The notes under the pieces are model-generated. The model worked only from the letters and a program-made list of their open reading frames with translations, made no database searches and was not told the DNA's origin. Shown here piece by piece: positions 55,710 to 64,000 of a stretch of 64,000 bases of DNA (the stretch's first letter is position 1; each line of letters starts with the position of its first letter). This DNA comes from Desulfobacter vibrioformis DSM 8776 (GTDB lineage: Bacteria > Desulfobacterota > Desulfobacteria > Desulfobacterales > Desulfobacteraceae): the NCBI RefSeq assembly GCF_000745975.1, contig NZ_JQKJ01000002.1:281803-345802 (forward strand). The letters run 5' to 3'. Position numbers and translations under genes: made by a program.

Positions 55710-57059
55710 ATGCACAAAAAACAAAGAATACGGATTGCAGCCGCCTGCTCCGGGCTTGCGTTACTGTGTATTGCACTGGTGTGGGCCGTACCCGTTGACG
55801 CCTCTTCCAATGAAAATATCTTTAAACCGGATCAATTTATTGATCCTGAGACCTGCGGGGGGTGCCACGATGAGATTATGGCCCAGTGGCAGGGTTCCAT
55901 GCACAACCTTTCCCACAAAGATCCGGTTTATACCCGGGTGGCAAAATTTTTCCGCCAGGGCCTGACCGATGCCGGCCAGATTGAGGAGGCTGAGTCCTGC
56001 GTGAAGTGCCATACCCCTGTGGGGTATGTTACCGGTTTCCCCCAAAAGGTGTCCGATGATCTATCCCAGACCCGGGAGATCCCTGCCCAGGGTATCCAGT
56101 GCGATTATTGCCACGCAGCCGTGGACGTGGCCCGGATGTACAATAACGGACTGGTTTTATCCCCTGGACAGGGCGAGGATAATCCCGGTGTTAAGCATGG
56201 TCCCTTTGACGATTCTGAACCTGATTTTCACGATGCCGCTTTTTCAAAACTGCATACAGATTCAAAAATCTGCGGTACCTGCCATAATGTCAAGCATATG
56301 GTCTTTGGCACCGACCTTGAAACCACATACACGGAATGGGAAAACAGTTTGTACAACAGTCCTGATCCTGACAAGCATGTACCCTGTCAGGGGTGCCACA
56401 TGTACCAGCGGCCCGGGGTGCCGGCCACAGGATCGACGGCGCGACCTGACAATCCAGGCAAAGCAGCCGTCGATGCAAAACAGCGGCCCCATATCTTCAC
56501 CCACAATGTCGTGGGCGCCAACTCAGGCGTGCCGGAATGGTTTTCTGCCAAAGAGAAATCAGCCATGGCTGTGGAACGTCTGACACATGCGGCAGATATT
56601 TTTCTGATCATGATAGATAACCACACCGCCCGGGTCGTTGTAACCAATACAGGGGCCGGTCACAGTCTGCCCACAGGAGTTGGGGATTTGCGCCAGGTAT
56701 GGGTTGAAGTCACCTTGACGGACAGTGACGGAAAACCCGTTTTCCAGACCGGGATTCCCGATGAAAACAATGAACTGCCGGAAAACACTGTGATGTTTAA
56801 AACCATTTTGGGAGACGGCCTTGGCAACCCGGTCATCAACATGGCAAAAGCAAAACAAATTTTATCCGACACCCGGATTCCTGCAGGGAAAAGTGCGGTC
56901 CATTTATTTAATTTAAGGTCCACGCCCCAAAAGGGGCACACACTGACCGCACGGCTGCTGTACCGGTCCATGCCCCAGAAAATTCTCAATCAGGTGCCCG
57001 GACCGCTCCTAGGGCCTTTGCCGGTGGTGGAGATGGCTGCAACACAGAAAACGTTTTGA
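55710..57059 (+). CDS. Pentaheme cytochrome c with C-terminal beta domain
   Basis: 449 residues. A signal anchor (residues 8-29) is followed by five CxxCH motifs: CGGCH 49, CVKCH 97, CDYCH 131, CGTCH 188 and CQGCH 226. The first is followed by QGSMH, a distal-His pattern of cytochrome c554-like proteins. A spacer and a beta-rich domain (TARVVVTNTGAGHSLPTGVG and beyond) end the protein. It is periplasmic and probably carries electrons to or from quinone-linked enzymes. No partner is identified nearby. A GGAG ribosome site lies before the ATG. Confidence 0.93.
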   Translation: MHKKQRIRIAAACSGLALLCIALVWAVPVDASSNENIFKPDQFIDPETCGGCHDEIMAQWQGSMHNLSHKDPVYTRVAKFFRQGLTDAGQIEEAESCVKCHTPVGYVTGFPQKVSDDLSQTREIPAQGIQCDYCHAAVDVARMYNNGLVLSPGQGEDNPGVKHGPFDDSEPDFHDAAFSKLHTDSKICGTCHNVKHMVFGTDLETTYTEWENSLYNSPDPDKHVPCQGCHMYQRPGVPATGSTARPDNPGKAAVDAKQRPHIFTHNVVGANSGVPEWFSAKEKSAMAVERLTHAADIFLIMIDNHTARVVVTNTGAGHSLPTGVGDLRQVWVEVTLTDSDGKPVFQTGIPDENNELPENTVMFKTILGDGLGNPVINMAKAKQILSDTRIPAGKSAVHLFNLRSTPQKGHTLTARLLYRSMPQKILNQVPGPLLGPLPVVEMAATQKTF

Positions 57060-57122
57060 TAGTTTTGATAATGGCTTAAATGACGGCGGCTTTTGTTGCC
57101 GCCATTGGATAATAAAATCAAA

Positions 57123-57689
57123 ATGCATTTGTTTGATATCATTGTCATGGCCATCGGGCTGGCCATGGATGCTTCGGCCGTATCCATGGCTGCTGCGGCC
57201 TCAGGGTATGCAAAAAACCGGCGGGCAGTCTTCCGCCTGGCCTTTCACTTTGGTCTGTTCCAGTTCATGATGCCGGTGATCGGATGGCTTCTGGGAACCG
57301 GGTTTGTTTCATACGTCCGGGCCGTGGACCACTGGATCGCCTTTGCCCTTCTGGCCTTTGTGGGCGGACGCATGGTCCGGGAGGGGATTGCCGGCCCCGG
57401 CGACGGCCTTCACAGGGATCCATCCAAAGGCCTGACCATGGTCATGCTCAGTTTTGCAACCAGCATTGATGCCCTGGCCATCGGGCTGGGACTGGCCGTG
57501 ATGGATATCAATATCTGGTACCCGTCAGCGCTTATCGGTATCATTACCTGTGCCATGTCCGTGGCCGCCATAGGCATCGGAAAACGGGTGGGGGCAGCGT
57601 TCGGCAGCCGGATGGAAATTGTGGGCGGAATTATATTAATTGGCCTTGGTTTAAAAATCCTGATTCCCTCGCTTTTCTGGGGGGCCTGA
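57123..57689 (+). CDS. mntP: Manganese efflux pump MntP family protein
   Basis: About 189 residues from the ATG at 57123 (an upstream TTG at 57093 is in frame). Six membrane helices in two repeats, each with the family Asp motif: MAIGLAMDASAVSMAAAASG and LSFATSIDALAIGLGLAVM. The conserved aspartates are thought to bind Mn2+. It exports manganese in better-studied relatives. It lies between the cytochrome and methyltransferase genes with no evident functional link. Confidence 0.92.
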   Translation: MHLFDIIVMAIGLAMDASAVSMAAAASGYAKNRRAVFRLAFHFGLFQFMMPVIGWLLGTGFVSYVRAVDHWIAFALLAFVGGRMVREGIAGPGDGLHRDPSKGLTMVMLSFATSIDALAIGLGLAVMDINIWYPSALIGIITCAMSVAAIGIGKRVGAAFGSRMEIVGGIILIGLGLKILIPSLFWGA

Positions 57690-57720
57690 TTATTAAAAAT
57701 CCGGGTTATCTGACTGTCAT

Positions 57721-58998
57721 ATGAAAACATTCCATAAACAGTATATCTGCAATGCTGTAAAGATGAAGGAACTGGCTGACTGCAGTGTTAAACTTGTGGT
57801 GACATCACCGCCCTATCCCATGATTGACATGTGGGATGAAATTTTCAATCGCCAGGACCGAAACATTGAACAGGCCCTTAAAAAACACGACGGTTTCCAG
57901 GCCTTTGAACGCATGCACCAGGTGCTGGACCGGGTCTGGAAAGAGGTATTCAGGGTGCTTTCACCCGGGGGATTTGCCTGCATCAATATCGGAGATGCCA
58001 CACGTACCCTGGGGGATAATTTTGCCCTTTATCCCAACCACGCCAGAATATTAAATGCCGCCCAAGGCCTGGGATTTACAGCCTTGCCATGCATATTATG
58101 GCGCAAGCAGACCAATGCGCCCAACAAGTTCATGGGATCAGGCATGCTGCCGGCCGGGGCCTATGTTACGTTAGAGCATGAGTATATTCTTATCTTAAGA
58201 AAGGGGGGGAAACGCGAATTCCCCTCTCCTGCAACCAAGGAAAACCGGCGGCAAAGCGCATTGTTCTGGGAAGAGCGCAACCAGTGGTTTTCAGACATCT
58301 GGATGGATCTTAAAGGCACCCGCCAGGCCATGGGAAAACAAAAGAACCGTAATCGCAGCGGGGCCTTCCCCTTTGAACTGGCTTATCGCCTGATCAACAT
58401 GTATTCCGTGAAAGGGGATCTTGTTCTGGATCCGTTTCTGGGTACAGGCACCACAACGCTTGCAGCCATGGCTGCCGGACGCAATTGTGCAGGATATGAA
58501 ATAGACCCAAGCCTTCTGGAAAATTTTTATGATAAATGCAATGATTCCCTTGGTCATTTCTCATCTGTCATTCAGCACCGCATAGAAGCCCATAAGGACT
58601 TTATCCGGGGGCGTCTGGAAGCCGGAAAACCCATCAAGCATGAAAATACGCACTATGGATTTCCTGTGGTGACGCGCCAGGAAAAAGAACTTGTATTCAG
58701 TATCCCGGTATCTGTTGAACAACAGGGTGATGAAAATATAATTGTCAATTACGACATCCCGTCCCGGGAAACCGGGCACACTGCCACTGCAGTCCAAACC
58801 ACCCCGTCTGTGCCGGGGAGCCCCGGCCGGACCAGACCCCGCTCTGAGACAGGGCTTTTTCAGCTAGCGCCCTGCCGATACACCTCTTTCAAAAGTTTAC
58901 ATTTTCCGATGGATTTTCAAGGTTCACGCCACAGGCCTTGGCAATGGATCTGCACAGATGGACCAATGTTAGTTTTCTATTCGCAAACGGAGAATTAA
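57721..58998 (+). CDS. DNA methyltransferase, beta-class, orphan
   Basis: 425 residues. Motif IV TSPPYP (28-33) precedes motif I DPFLGTGTT (about 236-244), the circular order of beta-class enzymes. SPPY points to N4-cytosine methylation, though N6-adenine cannot be excluded. The remaining target-recognition part lies between the motifs. The last 130 residues have a weakly structured, proline-rich end. No restriction endonuclease gene is adjacent, so it is solitary and may act in regulation or as a phage-defence remnant. Confidence 0.85.
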   Translation: MKTFHKQYICNAVKMKELADCSVKLVVTSPPYPMIDMWDEIFNRQDRNIEQALKKHDGFQAFERMHQVLDRVWKEVFRVLSPGGFACINIGDATRTLGDNFALYPNHARILNAAQGLGFTALPCILWRKQTNAPNKFMGSGMLPAGAYVTLEHEYILILRKGGKREFPSPATKENRRQSALFWEERNQWFSDIWMDLKGTRQAMGKQKNRNRSGAFPFELAYRLINMYSVKGDLVLDPFLGTGTTTLAAMAAGRNCAGYEIDPSLLENFYDKCNDSLGHFSSVIQHRIEAHKDFIRGRLEAGKPIKHENTHYGFPVVTRQEKELVFSIPVSVEQQGDENIIVNYDIPSRETGHTATAVQTTPSVPGSPGRTRPRSETGLFQLAPCRYTSFKSLHFPMDFQGSRHRPWQWICTDGPMLVFYSQTEN

Positions 58999-59188
58999 GT
59001 AAAAATATTTGCATCAAAAAAAATGGCTTGTTATATATTTGTATATATAATAATTGGGTGTGAATTTATTCAAGCAACTATTAAAAAAAGGAAGCCGACA
59101 CATACTGGACAGGGCAGGAAAACTCAATCCCCTTGTTAAAAGTTTCAATGAAATACCAGTTCGGTTTAGAATTTAAGGTTTAACAAGG

Positions 59189-61315
59189 ATGGATACAGAC
59201 TCTATTTTAACAAAAAAAAATCATCTCCTTAATTTTGCAGATGGAATTTCAGCGTCAAACAAACGGTTCAAAATAATTAATAAACGATGGCGTGGGGTCA
59301 TGAAATCGGGGATGATTGAAGCCGGGAGAATGAAAAAAGATGCTGCAAAAATGTTTGAGCCCCTTATTCAGGATATGCAGGCAACAATCAGCCAATATGA
59401 GCTCATTCAGACCCAAGTAACCGACGCGGTTTTCATGGAAATGGCCAAAAAGGCGATTTCCCAAATTTATGATGCAGCCGGATTCACCATTAATATTTTA
59501 AAACGGAATCTATTTGAACGGACCGCCGATGTCGGATACTTATCTACGGATGGAGAGATTATTGAATTTTTAAAATATGCAAACTCAAACAATGACAAAG
59601 ATGCATCTTTAGAAGAGAAAAAAAAAAAAATCAGGACCCGTCTCGCCGAATACCAGTTTGAGTACACGGTTTATAATGAAATAATTATTCTTGACGTGGC
59701 TGGTAATATTTTAGCCAATCTTAACCCTGAAAACAGGGTATCGTTTTCCAAAGATCCGCTTTTGAAACAAACCCAAGACATTGATCTTCACAAAAACATT
59801 GATGAAGATAAATATGTGGAAACTTTTCGGCCAACGGATTTGATGCCGGGCCATGGCAACGTGCTGATTTACTCTCAAAAAATTGAAGATCCCAAAAAAC
59901 GTATCGCATTGGGGACGTTGTGCCTGTGCTTTGATTTTGAAGATGAGATAGCCGGTATTTTTAAAGATTTAAAACAAGGCAATGAGAACATTATCTGTGG
60001 GATATTAGATGAGAAAGGCGTGGTTTTAAGTACCTGTAATACAAAAGTTTTGCCCCAAGCCAAAAGGGTGCCCGTCAAAATAGACGCGGAATTCACATTC
60101 ATGAACCTTGGTGGAAAAGAGTACATCATGAGTACTGTTCCCACAGAAGGATATCAGGGATTTTACGGGCTAACCTGGTATGGTCTTGCCATGATTGAGA
60201 TGGGACATGTTTTTTCCATGGATCAAAATAATGATGTATTTGAGAAGGAAACAATAGTCGAGATACAAAATTATTTTAAAGACCTTGCCAATATTAAAAA
60301 CCGATCAGACCTTCTTTTGGAGGATATGAAAAGGGACGGGCTTAACGGCATTATCCAGGCTATCAAATTTCAAGATAAAACATTTGTAGAGATCATTAAA
60401 TATATAGAAGAAATTGGTACGGAGATAAATAGTATTTTTAATCTCATTTTCAGCAATCTCATGCAGACCGTTGGCACATCATTGTTCAATGAGCTTCAGT
60501 TCAGGGCCTTTCAGGGAAATAATATTGCAGACCGCAACCTCTATGAGAGGGCCAATGATGTCTGTTGGTGGGCTCTAACCCCTTTGTTTCGCGAAACCTT
60601 AACGCGCAGGGAGACGGGGACCTTTGAAGATCAGGATTCCCAAAATCTCAGAGAACGCCTTCAGTACATTAATGATCTTTACACACCCTATCTGCGGCTT
60701 GCCCTCACCGACAAGGCCGGGGAAATTATCGCAGTATCCAACCCTCCCTTGGGCGTAGAAGAACATTTTGTTGAAAATAATTTACCCAAAGGCCAGGAGT
60801 TCATCGGCACGAAAATAGATAAAGGCCTTCTGGCGAAAACAATGGCATTGCCTTCCAAACAAGACTATGCAGTCACCGACTTTTTGTCTACCCCACTTTA
60901 TGGTGCCAGGCCCACTTATATCTATTCGACCGCAATTCGAGACTCCAAAAATATCTCTAAAATCGTCGGAACGATCCTCATTGTTTTTGATGCAGAGCCT
61001 CAGTTTAAGGAAATGCTCATGGATATTTTACCCCGAAACGAGGACAAAAAGATTATTGAAGGCAGTTTTGCCTTGTTTGCCGACCGAAAAAAAACAATAT
61101 TGGCGTCAACATCTCCGGAATATCCAGTGGGCTCTATTCTTGAATTAGATGATAATTTGTTTTCCCTTAAAAATGGAGAACGAGGGGCATCAATCATAAC
61201 CTTGACAAGCCGTACCTATGCCATGGGTATGCAGGTTTCAGCGGGTTACCGGGAATATAAGCGCACTGACGGTTATCGCAATGATATTCTCAGTATGGTG
61301 TTTATCCCCATGTAA
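59189..61315 (+). CDS. Soluble tandem dCache-like protein without output domain
   Basis: 708 residues with no signal peptide or membrane helix that I can see. Two homologous halves occur. The first, about 90-345, has NLFERTADVGYL, IILDVAGNILANLNPEN, IALGTLCLCFDFEDEI and ILDEKGVVLSTCNT. The second, about 440-708, has NLYERANDVCWW, LALTDKAGEIIAVSNPP, KIVGTILIVFDAEP and LFADRKKTILASTS. Both look like dCache sensory modules, which normally lie outside the membrane in chemoreceptors. A helical spacer joins them. No kinase, MCP or cyclase domain follows. The function is unknown. Confidence 0.8.
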   Translation: MDTDSILTKKNHLLNFADGISASNKRFKIINKRWRGVMKSGMIEAGRMKKDAAKMFEPLIQDMQATISQYELIQTQVTDAVFMEMAKKAISQIYDAAGFTINILKRNLFERTADVGYLSTDGEIIEFLKYANSNNDKDASLEEKKKKIRTRLAEYQFEYTVYNEIIILDVAGNILANLNPENRVSFSKDPLLKQTQDIDLHKNIDEDKYVETFRPTDLMPGHGNVLIYSQKIEDPKKRIALGTLCLCFDFEDEIAGIFKDLKQGNENIICGILDEKGVVLSTCNTKVLPQAKRVPVKIDAEFTFMNLGGKEYIMSTVPTEGYQGFYGLTWYGLAMIEMGHVFSMDQNNDVFEKETIVEIQNYFKDLANIKNRSDLLLEDMKRDGLNGIIQAIKFQDKTFVEIIKYIEEIGTEINSIFNLIFSNLMQTVGTSLFNELQFRAFQGNNIADRNLYERANDVCWWALTPLFRETLTRRETGTFEDQDSQNLRERLQYINDLYTPYLRLALTDKAGEIIAVSNPPLGVEEHFVENNLPKGQEFIGTKIDKGLLAKTMALPSKQDYAVTDFLSTPLYGARPTYIYSTAIRDSKNISKIVGTILIVFDAEPQFKEMLMDILPRNEDKKIIEGSFALFADRKKTILASTSPEYPVGSILELDDNLFSLKNGERGASIITLTSRTYAMGMQVSAGYREYKRTDGYRNDILSMVFIPM

Positions 61316-61911
61316 CAATAAAGGCAATACCGCAAAACTCACCCCGAAGTTGTCTAAATACCGTTATTACCTGGGCAGATAGCCATGGGCCACAAGAACT
61401 TTTTGGGCATTATTTTTATTTAAGCAGACCATTGAAATATTTTATTATTGAACTAACTTATAAATCAAAGGCAAGAATAGTTTCCAGTCTAAGTTAAAAA
61501 TGCAACCTGAATTTATGGAGGTGTATGATGAGATCAGACACTGAAAATAGATGGTGGAATATATTTATACCCGGAGAAAATTCTAAGAATGATGATAATT
61601 GTCCAGGTTTTTCAATGAATGACAGTCGATCCTGGCAAAAAGGTCTTGTTAGCCTGTATTGCCCATGTCGAGAAGATTCAATGACATTCGAGTGTCGGAT
61701 GCTAACCGGAACATGAAATTGTGTTCCAGCGCTCATGGACGTAAATCGCCTTTCAGAAAGTTTAGGAATGAGCACGAAATAAGATGACCAATTAGAATTT
61801 CCAAACGTAGGATCTACAATGGCCACCTGTTTTGAAATGGGCAAGTTATTTAAGACTCATTCCTTAAAGGTATCCTGAAAGAGCTTGATTGAAAATAAAG
61901 AAAGTTGCCCC
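61316..61911 (+). other. Intergenic stretch of about 600 nt
   Basis: AT-rich between the cache protein and the transporter. A 63-codon frame at 61525-61716 has a GGAGGTG ribosome site but no recognised similarity, and the frames after it are broken. I see no RNA gene, strong hairpin or IS boundary. It may be non-coding or decayed coding sequence. Confidence 0.5.
61525..61716 (+). CDS. Doubtful small ORF
   Basis: 63 codons starting at a double ATG behind GGAGGTGTATG. The product has a WWNIFIP stretch and CPC, with no known family. The ribosome site is its only support. It may be a fossil rather than a gene, since sequence after its stop contains pieces of further open frames without starts. 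Confidence 0.25.
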   Translation: MMRSDTENRWWNIFIPGENSKNDDNCPGFSMNDSRSWQKGLVSLYCPCREDSMTFECRMLTGT

Positions 61912-63696
61912 ATGATGGATATTCCGGTTGTTGCGGTTTCACTTATTCTGGTCCTGACCCTGGGACTTCTGATCTCTGAAAAAATATCAGTTGATAAGAC
62001 TGCCATCGGGATCATGGTACTTCTTTCCTTAACCGGTATTCTCACCCCGGCACAGGCAGTGTCGGTGTTTGCCAATCCTGCCGTGATTACCGTTGGCGCC
62101 ATGTTTTTGCTTAGCCACGGGCTTATTCGGACCGGTGCTGTGGGCTTTCTGACAGACCTGGTCCTCAAATTTTCCAAAGGAAACCGCTACTATGCATTCA
62201 TCATCGTTCTGTCAGGCGTGGCTGTTTTGTCGGCGTTTATCAATAATACACCTGTTGTGGTGCTTTTTATTCCCATCATCATGGCATTGAGCTGTGAATG
62301 TGATTTCTCGCCGTCCAAAATGCTCATCCCATTGTCCTATGTTTCAATTTTAGCCGGCACATCCACCCTGATAGGCACTTCAACCAATATTATTGTAAGT
62401 GATCTTGCATACAGTGCAGGGTTTAATCCGCTCTCCATGTTTGAACTCAGCCGACTGGGGGTACCCATTGCGGTCATCGGTATTCTCTTTTTATTCCTGG
62501 TATCGCCCAGGCTGATGCCTGGCCGGACCGGACCGATATGTGAAATGGATGATGAAAACGAAAATAAATATATTGCCGAATTGATGGTGACTGATAAAAG
62601 CCCATTAATCGGAAAAACTGATATTACTGGGTATGTCAGGGAGAATTTAGGACTGAACGTCGTTGAAATTTTCAGAAATGAAAATATTTTTGATCCATCC
62701 CGACATGCAGTGGCGTTAGAGCCGCAGGACATCCTTCTGGTCAAAGGGTCGGCACAGGACCTGATCTCCAGCCTGCAAAGCAAAAAGTTGTCATTGGTTT
62801 ATGGAGAGGAAAATCTTACATTCGGCGGGAAACCAGAAGACGATATTATCGTCGAACTGATTATCCCTCCGCTTTCATCCCTGTTAAGAGAACCTGTGAT
62901 ATCAGTAGAGCTACAGAACGACGCCGATATACGCATTATCGCAATACGAACTCGTATGGGGCATTTTTCCTATCGCAAAATTCAAAGCGTAAAACTTACG
63001 ATTGGAGATATCCTTCTGGTCCAATGCCCCAGGAACAAGCTGGAGAAAATAAGAAGAAGCGCCGATTTTGTGATCATTGAGGATATTCACCACACGATCA
63101 TTGACAGGGAAAAGGCCCGCATTGCCTCTGGCATATTTGCTGCCGTGGTTATTGCAGCGACTCTGGGGCTTGGCAGCATCATGGTATGCGCCCTTGCCGG
63201 TGTTTTAGCAATGACGCTCACCCACTGCCTGAGCCTGAAAGACGCTTACCGTTCTCTCCAGCCTGAAGTACTCCTTCTGATTATAGGGACCCTGGCCCTG
63301 GGCCTGGCCATGCAGAAAACCGGTGCAACCGAACTCTACGCCCATGCGTTCTTAAACCTGTTCGAAGGCAAAGGGCCCCATATTATCCTTTTTGCCATCA
63401 TCTTTCTGACCAGTGCGTTAAGCCATATTTTAAGCAACAATGCAACGGCTGTATTACTGCTTCCCATAGCCATCGCAACAGCGCTTTCCCTCAACGTTGA
63501 CCCCAGACCATTTATCATCGGCATCTGTTTTGGTGCCAGTGCCTGTTACGCCAGTCCCATAGGATACCAGACTAATCTGCTGGTCTACGGTCCCGGAGGA
63601 TACAGATTTTCAGATTTCATCAAACTGGGCCTGCCGTTAAACTTAATTGTCATTGTTATGGCAGCCATTTTTGTCCCTGTTTTCTGGCCGTTTTAA
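61912..63696 (+). CDS. SLC13/DASS-type transporter with two RCK_C domains
   Basis: About 594 residues from the ATG at 61912; an in-frame TTG at 61885 is an alternative. N- and C-terminal membrane halves carry the paired signatures FINNTPVVVLFIPIIMA with GTSTLIGTSTNIIVS, and LSNNATAVLLLPIAIATAL with SPIGYQTNLLVYGPGGY. Between them are two TrkA-C-like (RCK_C) domains (about 220-300 and 310-390). The family moves sulfate or dicarboxylates with Na+. Sulfate uptake would suit a sulfate reducer, but this is inference. Confidence 0.9.
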   Translation: MMDIPVVAVSLILVLTLGLLISEKISVDKTAIGIMVLLSLTGILTPAQAVSVFANPAVITVGAMFLLSHGLIRTGAVGFLTDLVLKFSKGNRYYAFIIVLSGVAVLSAFINNTPVVVLFIPIIMALSCECDFSPSKMLIPLSYVSILAGTSTLIGTSTNIIVSDLAYSAGFNPLSMFELSRLGVPIAVIGILFLFLVSPRLMPGRTGPICEMDDENENKYIAELMVTDKSPLIGKTDITGYVRENLGLNVVEIFRNENIFDPSRHAVALEPQDILLVKGSAQDLISSLQSKKLSLVYGEENLTFGGKPEDDIIVELIIPPLSSLLREPVISVELQNDADIRIIAIRTRMGHFSYRKIQSVKLTIGDILLVQCPRNKLEKIRRSADFVIIEDIHHTIIDREKARIASGIFAAVVIAATLGLGSIMVCALAGVLAMTLTHCLSLKDAYRSLQPEVLLLIIGTLALGLAMQKTGATELYAHAFLNLFEGKGPHIILFAIIFLTSALSHILSNNATAVLLLPIAIATALSLNVDPRPFIIGICFGASACYASPIGYQTNLLVYGPGGYRFSDFIKLGLPLNLIVIVMAAIFVPVFWPF

Positions 63697-64000
63697 GCCT
63701 GTGGATCCCCAACTTTTGTCGAACAGTTTTTTTTCATACCGGTACAGAAATCAATGAATAAGCTTAGCGGTAAAACATGATGGATACGCTATACGCATTT
63801 TGTCCAGAAAACGATGAGCCAAACGCGTCGAAAAGATGGGAGACAATAACGTACGGAAACTAATAATTGATTGGCATCTCTATATAAAAACACCCCCCCC
63901 CCCCGGGGGGGGGGGGGCGGAATCACTGCCTCCGGGGTTTGTTTTGTCAAGTTTCAATGATTGTTCAGACCCCCGTGAAGACCGGGCTTACAGCCAGGTT
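63697..64000. other. Non-coding end of the window with C12/G13 run
   Basis: 304 nt with no credible complete gene. It contains a run of 12 C followed directly by 13 G at 63893-63917. The final 35 nt of the minus strand could be the end of a gene entering from the right (a frame reading NLAVSPVFTGV then stop), too short to call. Confidence 0.6.

Noticed and set aside
57085..57103. GGCGGC-TTTTGTT-GCCGCC hairpin as terminator after the cytochrome
   Set aside because: There is no T run after the stem on either strand, and it lies close to the mntP start; reported only here as a weak hairpin.
61494..61844. 116-residue minus-strand ORF
   Set aside because: No ribosome site or family feature; it is antisense to the doubtful small plus-strand ORF and lies in a gap with no gene-like pattern.
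63966..64000. Possible 3' end of a minus-strand gene entering from the right
   Set aside because: Only 11 codons are visible; the frame NLAVSPVFTGV-stop could occur by chance.

Overview
The window reads as chromosomal DNA of an acetate- or fatty-acid-oxidising sulfate reducer of the Desulfobacteraceae type (Desulfobacterota). The evidence is the gene order aprB-aprA-qmoA-qmoB-qmoC (adenylylsulfate reductase plus its quinone-linked electron donor), a diheme-type succinate dehydrogenase/fumarate reductase followed by a class I fumarase, a multiheme cytochrome c, and many iron-sulfur, hemerythrin and DUF362 proteins. This lineage is inferred from gene content only.

Layout. Bases 1-111 are the 3' end of a flavin oxidoreductase. 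From 279 to 6749 the minus strand carries a signalling block: bacteriohemerythrin, hybrid histidine kinase, sigma-54 response regulator, then, behind a candidate sigma-54 promoter, a small receiver-like protein and a chemoreceptor. From 6917 to 12732 lies an RND efflux operon whose outer-membrane gene has collapsed to a remnant. From 12839 to 22906 lies the conserved translation/RNA operon tRNA-Gly, rimP, nusA, infB, rbfA, truB, rpsO, pnp, plus a metallo-hydrolase. From 23017 to 27803 lie pheT, pheS, rplT, rpmI and infC, the last apparently starting at AUA. A deaminase (minus) and a dGTPase (plus) are divergent at about 28.5 kb, followed by two YkgJ-type cysteine-cluster proteins, a LysR regulator and an unusual SDR protein.

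From 33245 the plus strand carries the core of dissimilatory sulfate reduction (aprBA, qmoABC), then leuB. Two tRNA genes (Val, Asp) lie on the minus strand, followed by a short Rho on the plus strand. A glycerate kinase, an unrecognised helical protein and a DUF342 protein are on the minus strand. Then come sdh/frdCAB, fumarase, a RibD/DHFR-like protein with a tiny partner peptide, a pentaheme cytochrome, mntP, an orphan DNA methyltransferase, a soluble tandem-cache protein and an SLC13/RCK_C transporter.

How the parts work together. Apr and Qmo link menaquinol to APS reduction. Sdh/Frd and fumarase supply TCA-cycle electrons to the same quinone pool. The hemerythrin/kinase/regulator set plausibly reports oxygen or redox state to a chemotaxis gene. 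No CRISPR array, prophage or intact insertion sequence was seen. The points most worth a second look are the hemerythrin two-component cluster with its sigma-54 promoter, the membrane-free tandem-cache protein, the infC AUA start, paired TTGCAA palindromes before qmoA, the deleted efflux outer-membrane gene, the SDR protein lacking its catalytic lysine, and a C12G13 palindrome near 63.9 kb that may be an assembly artefact.
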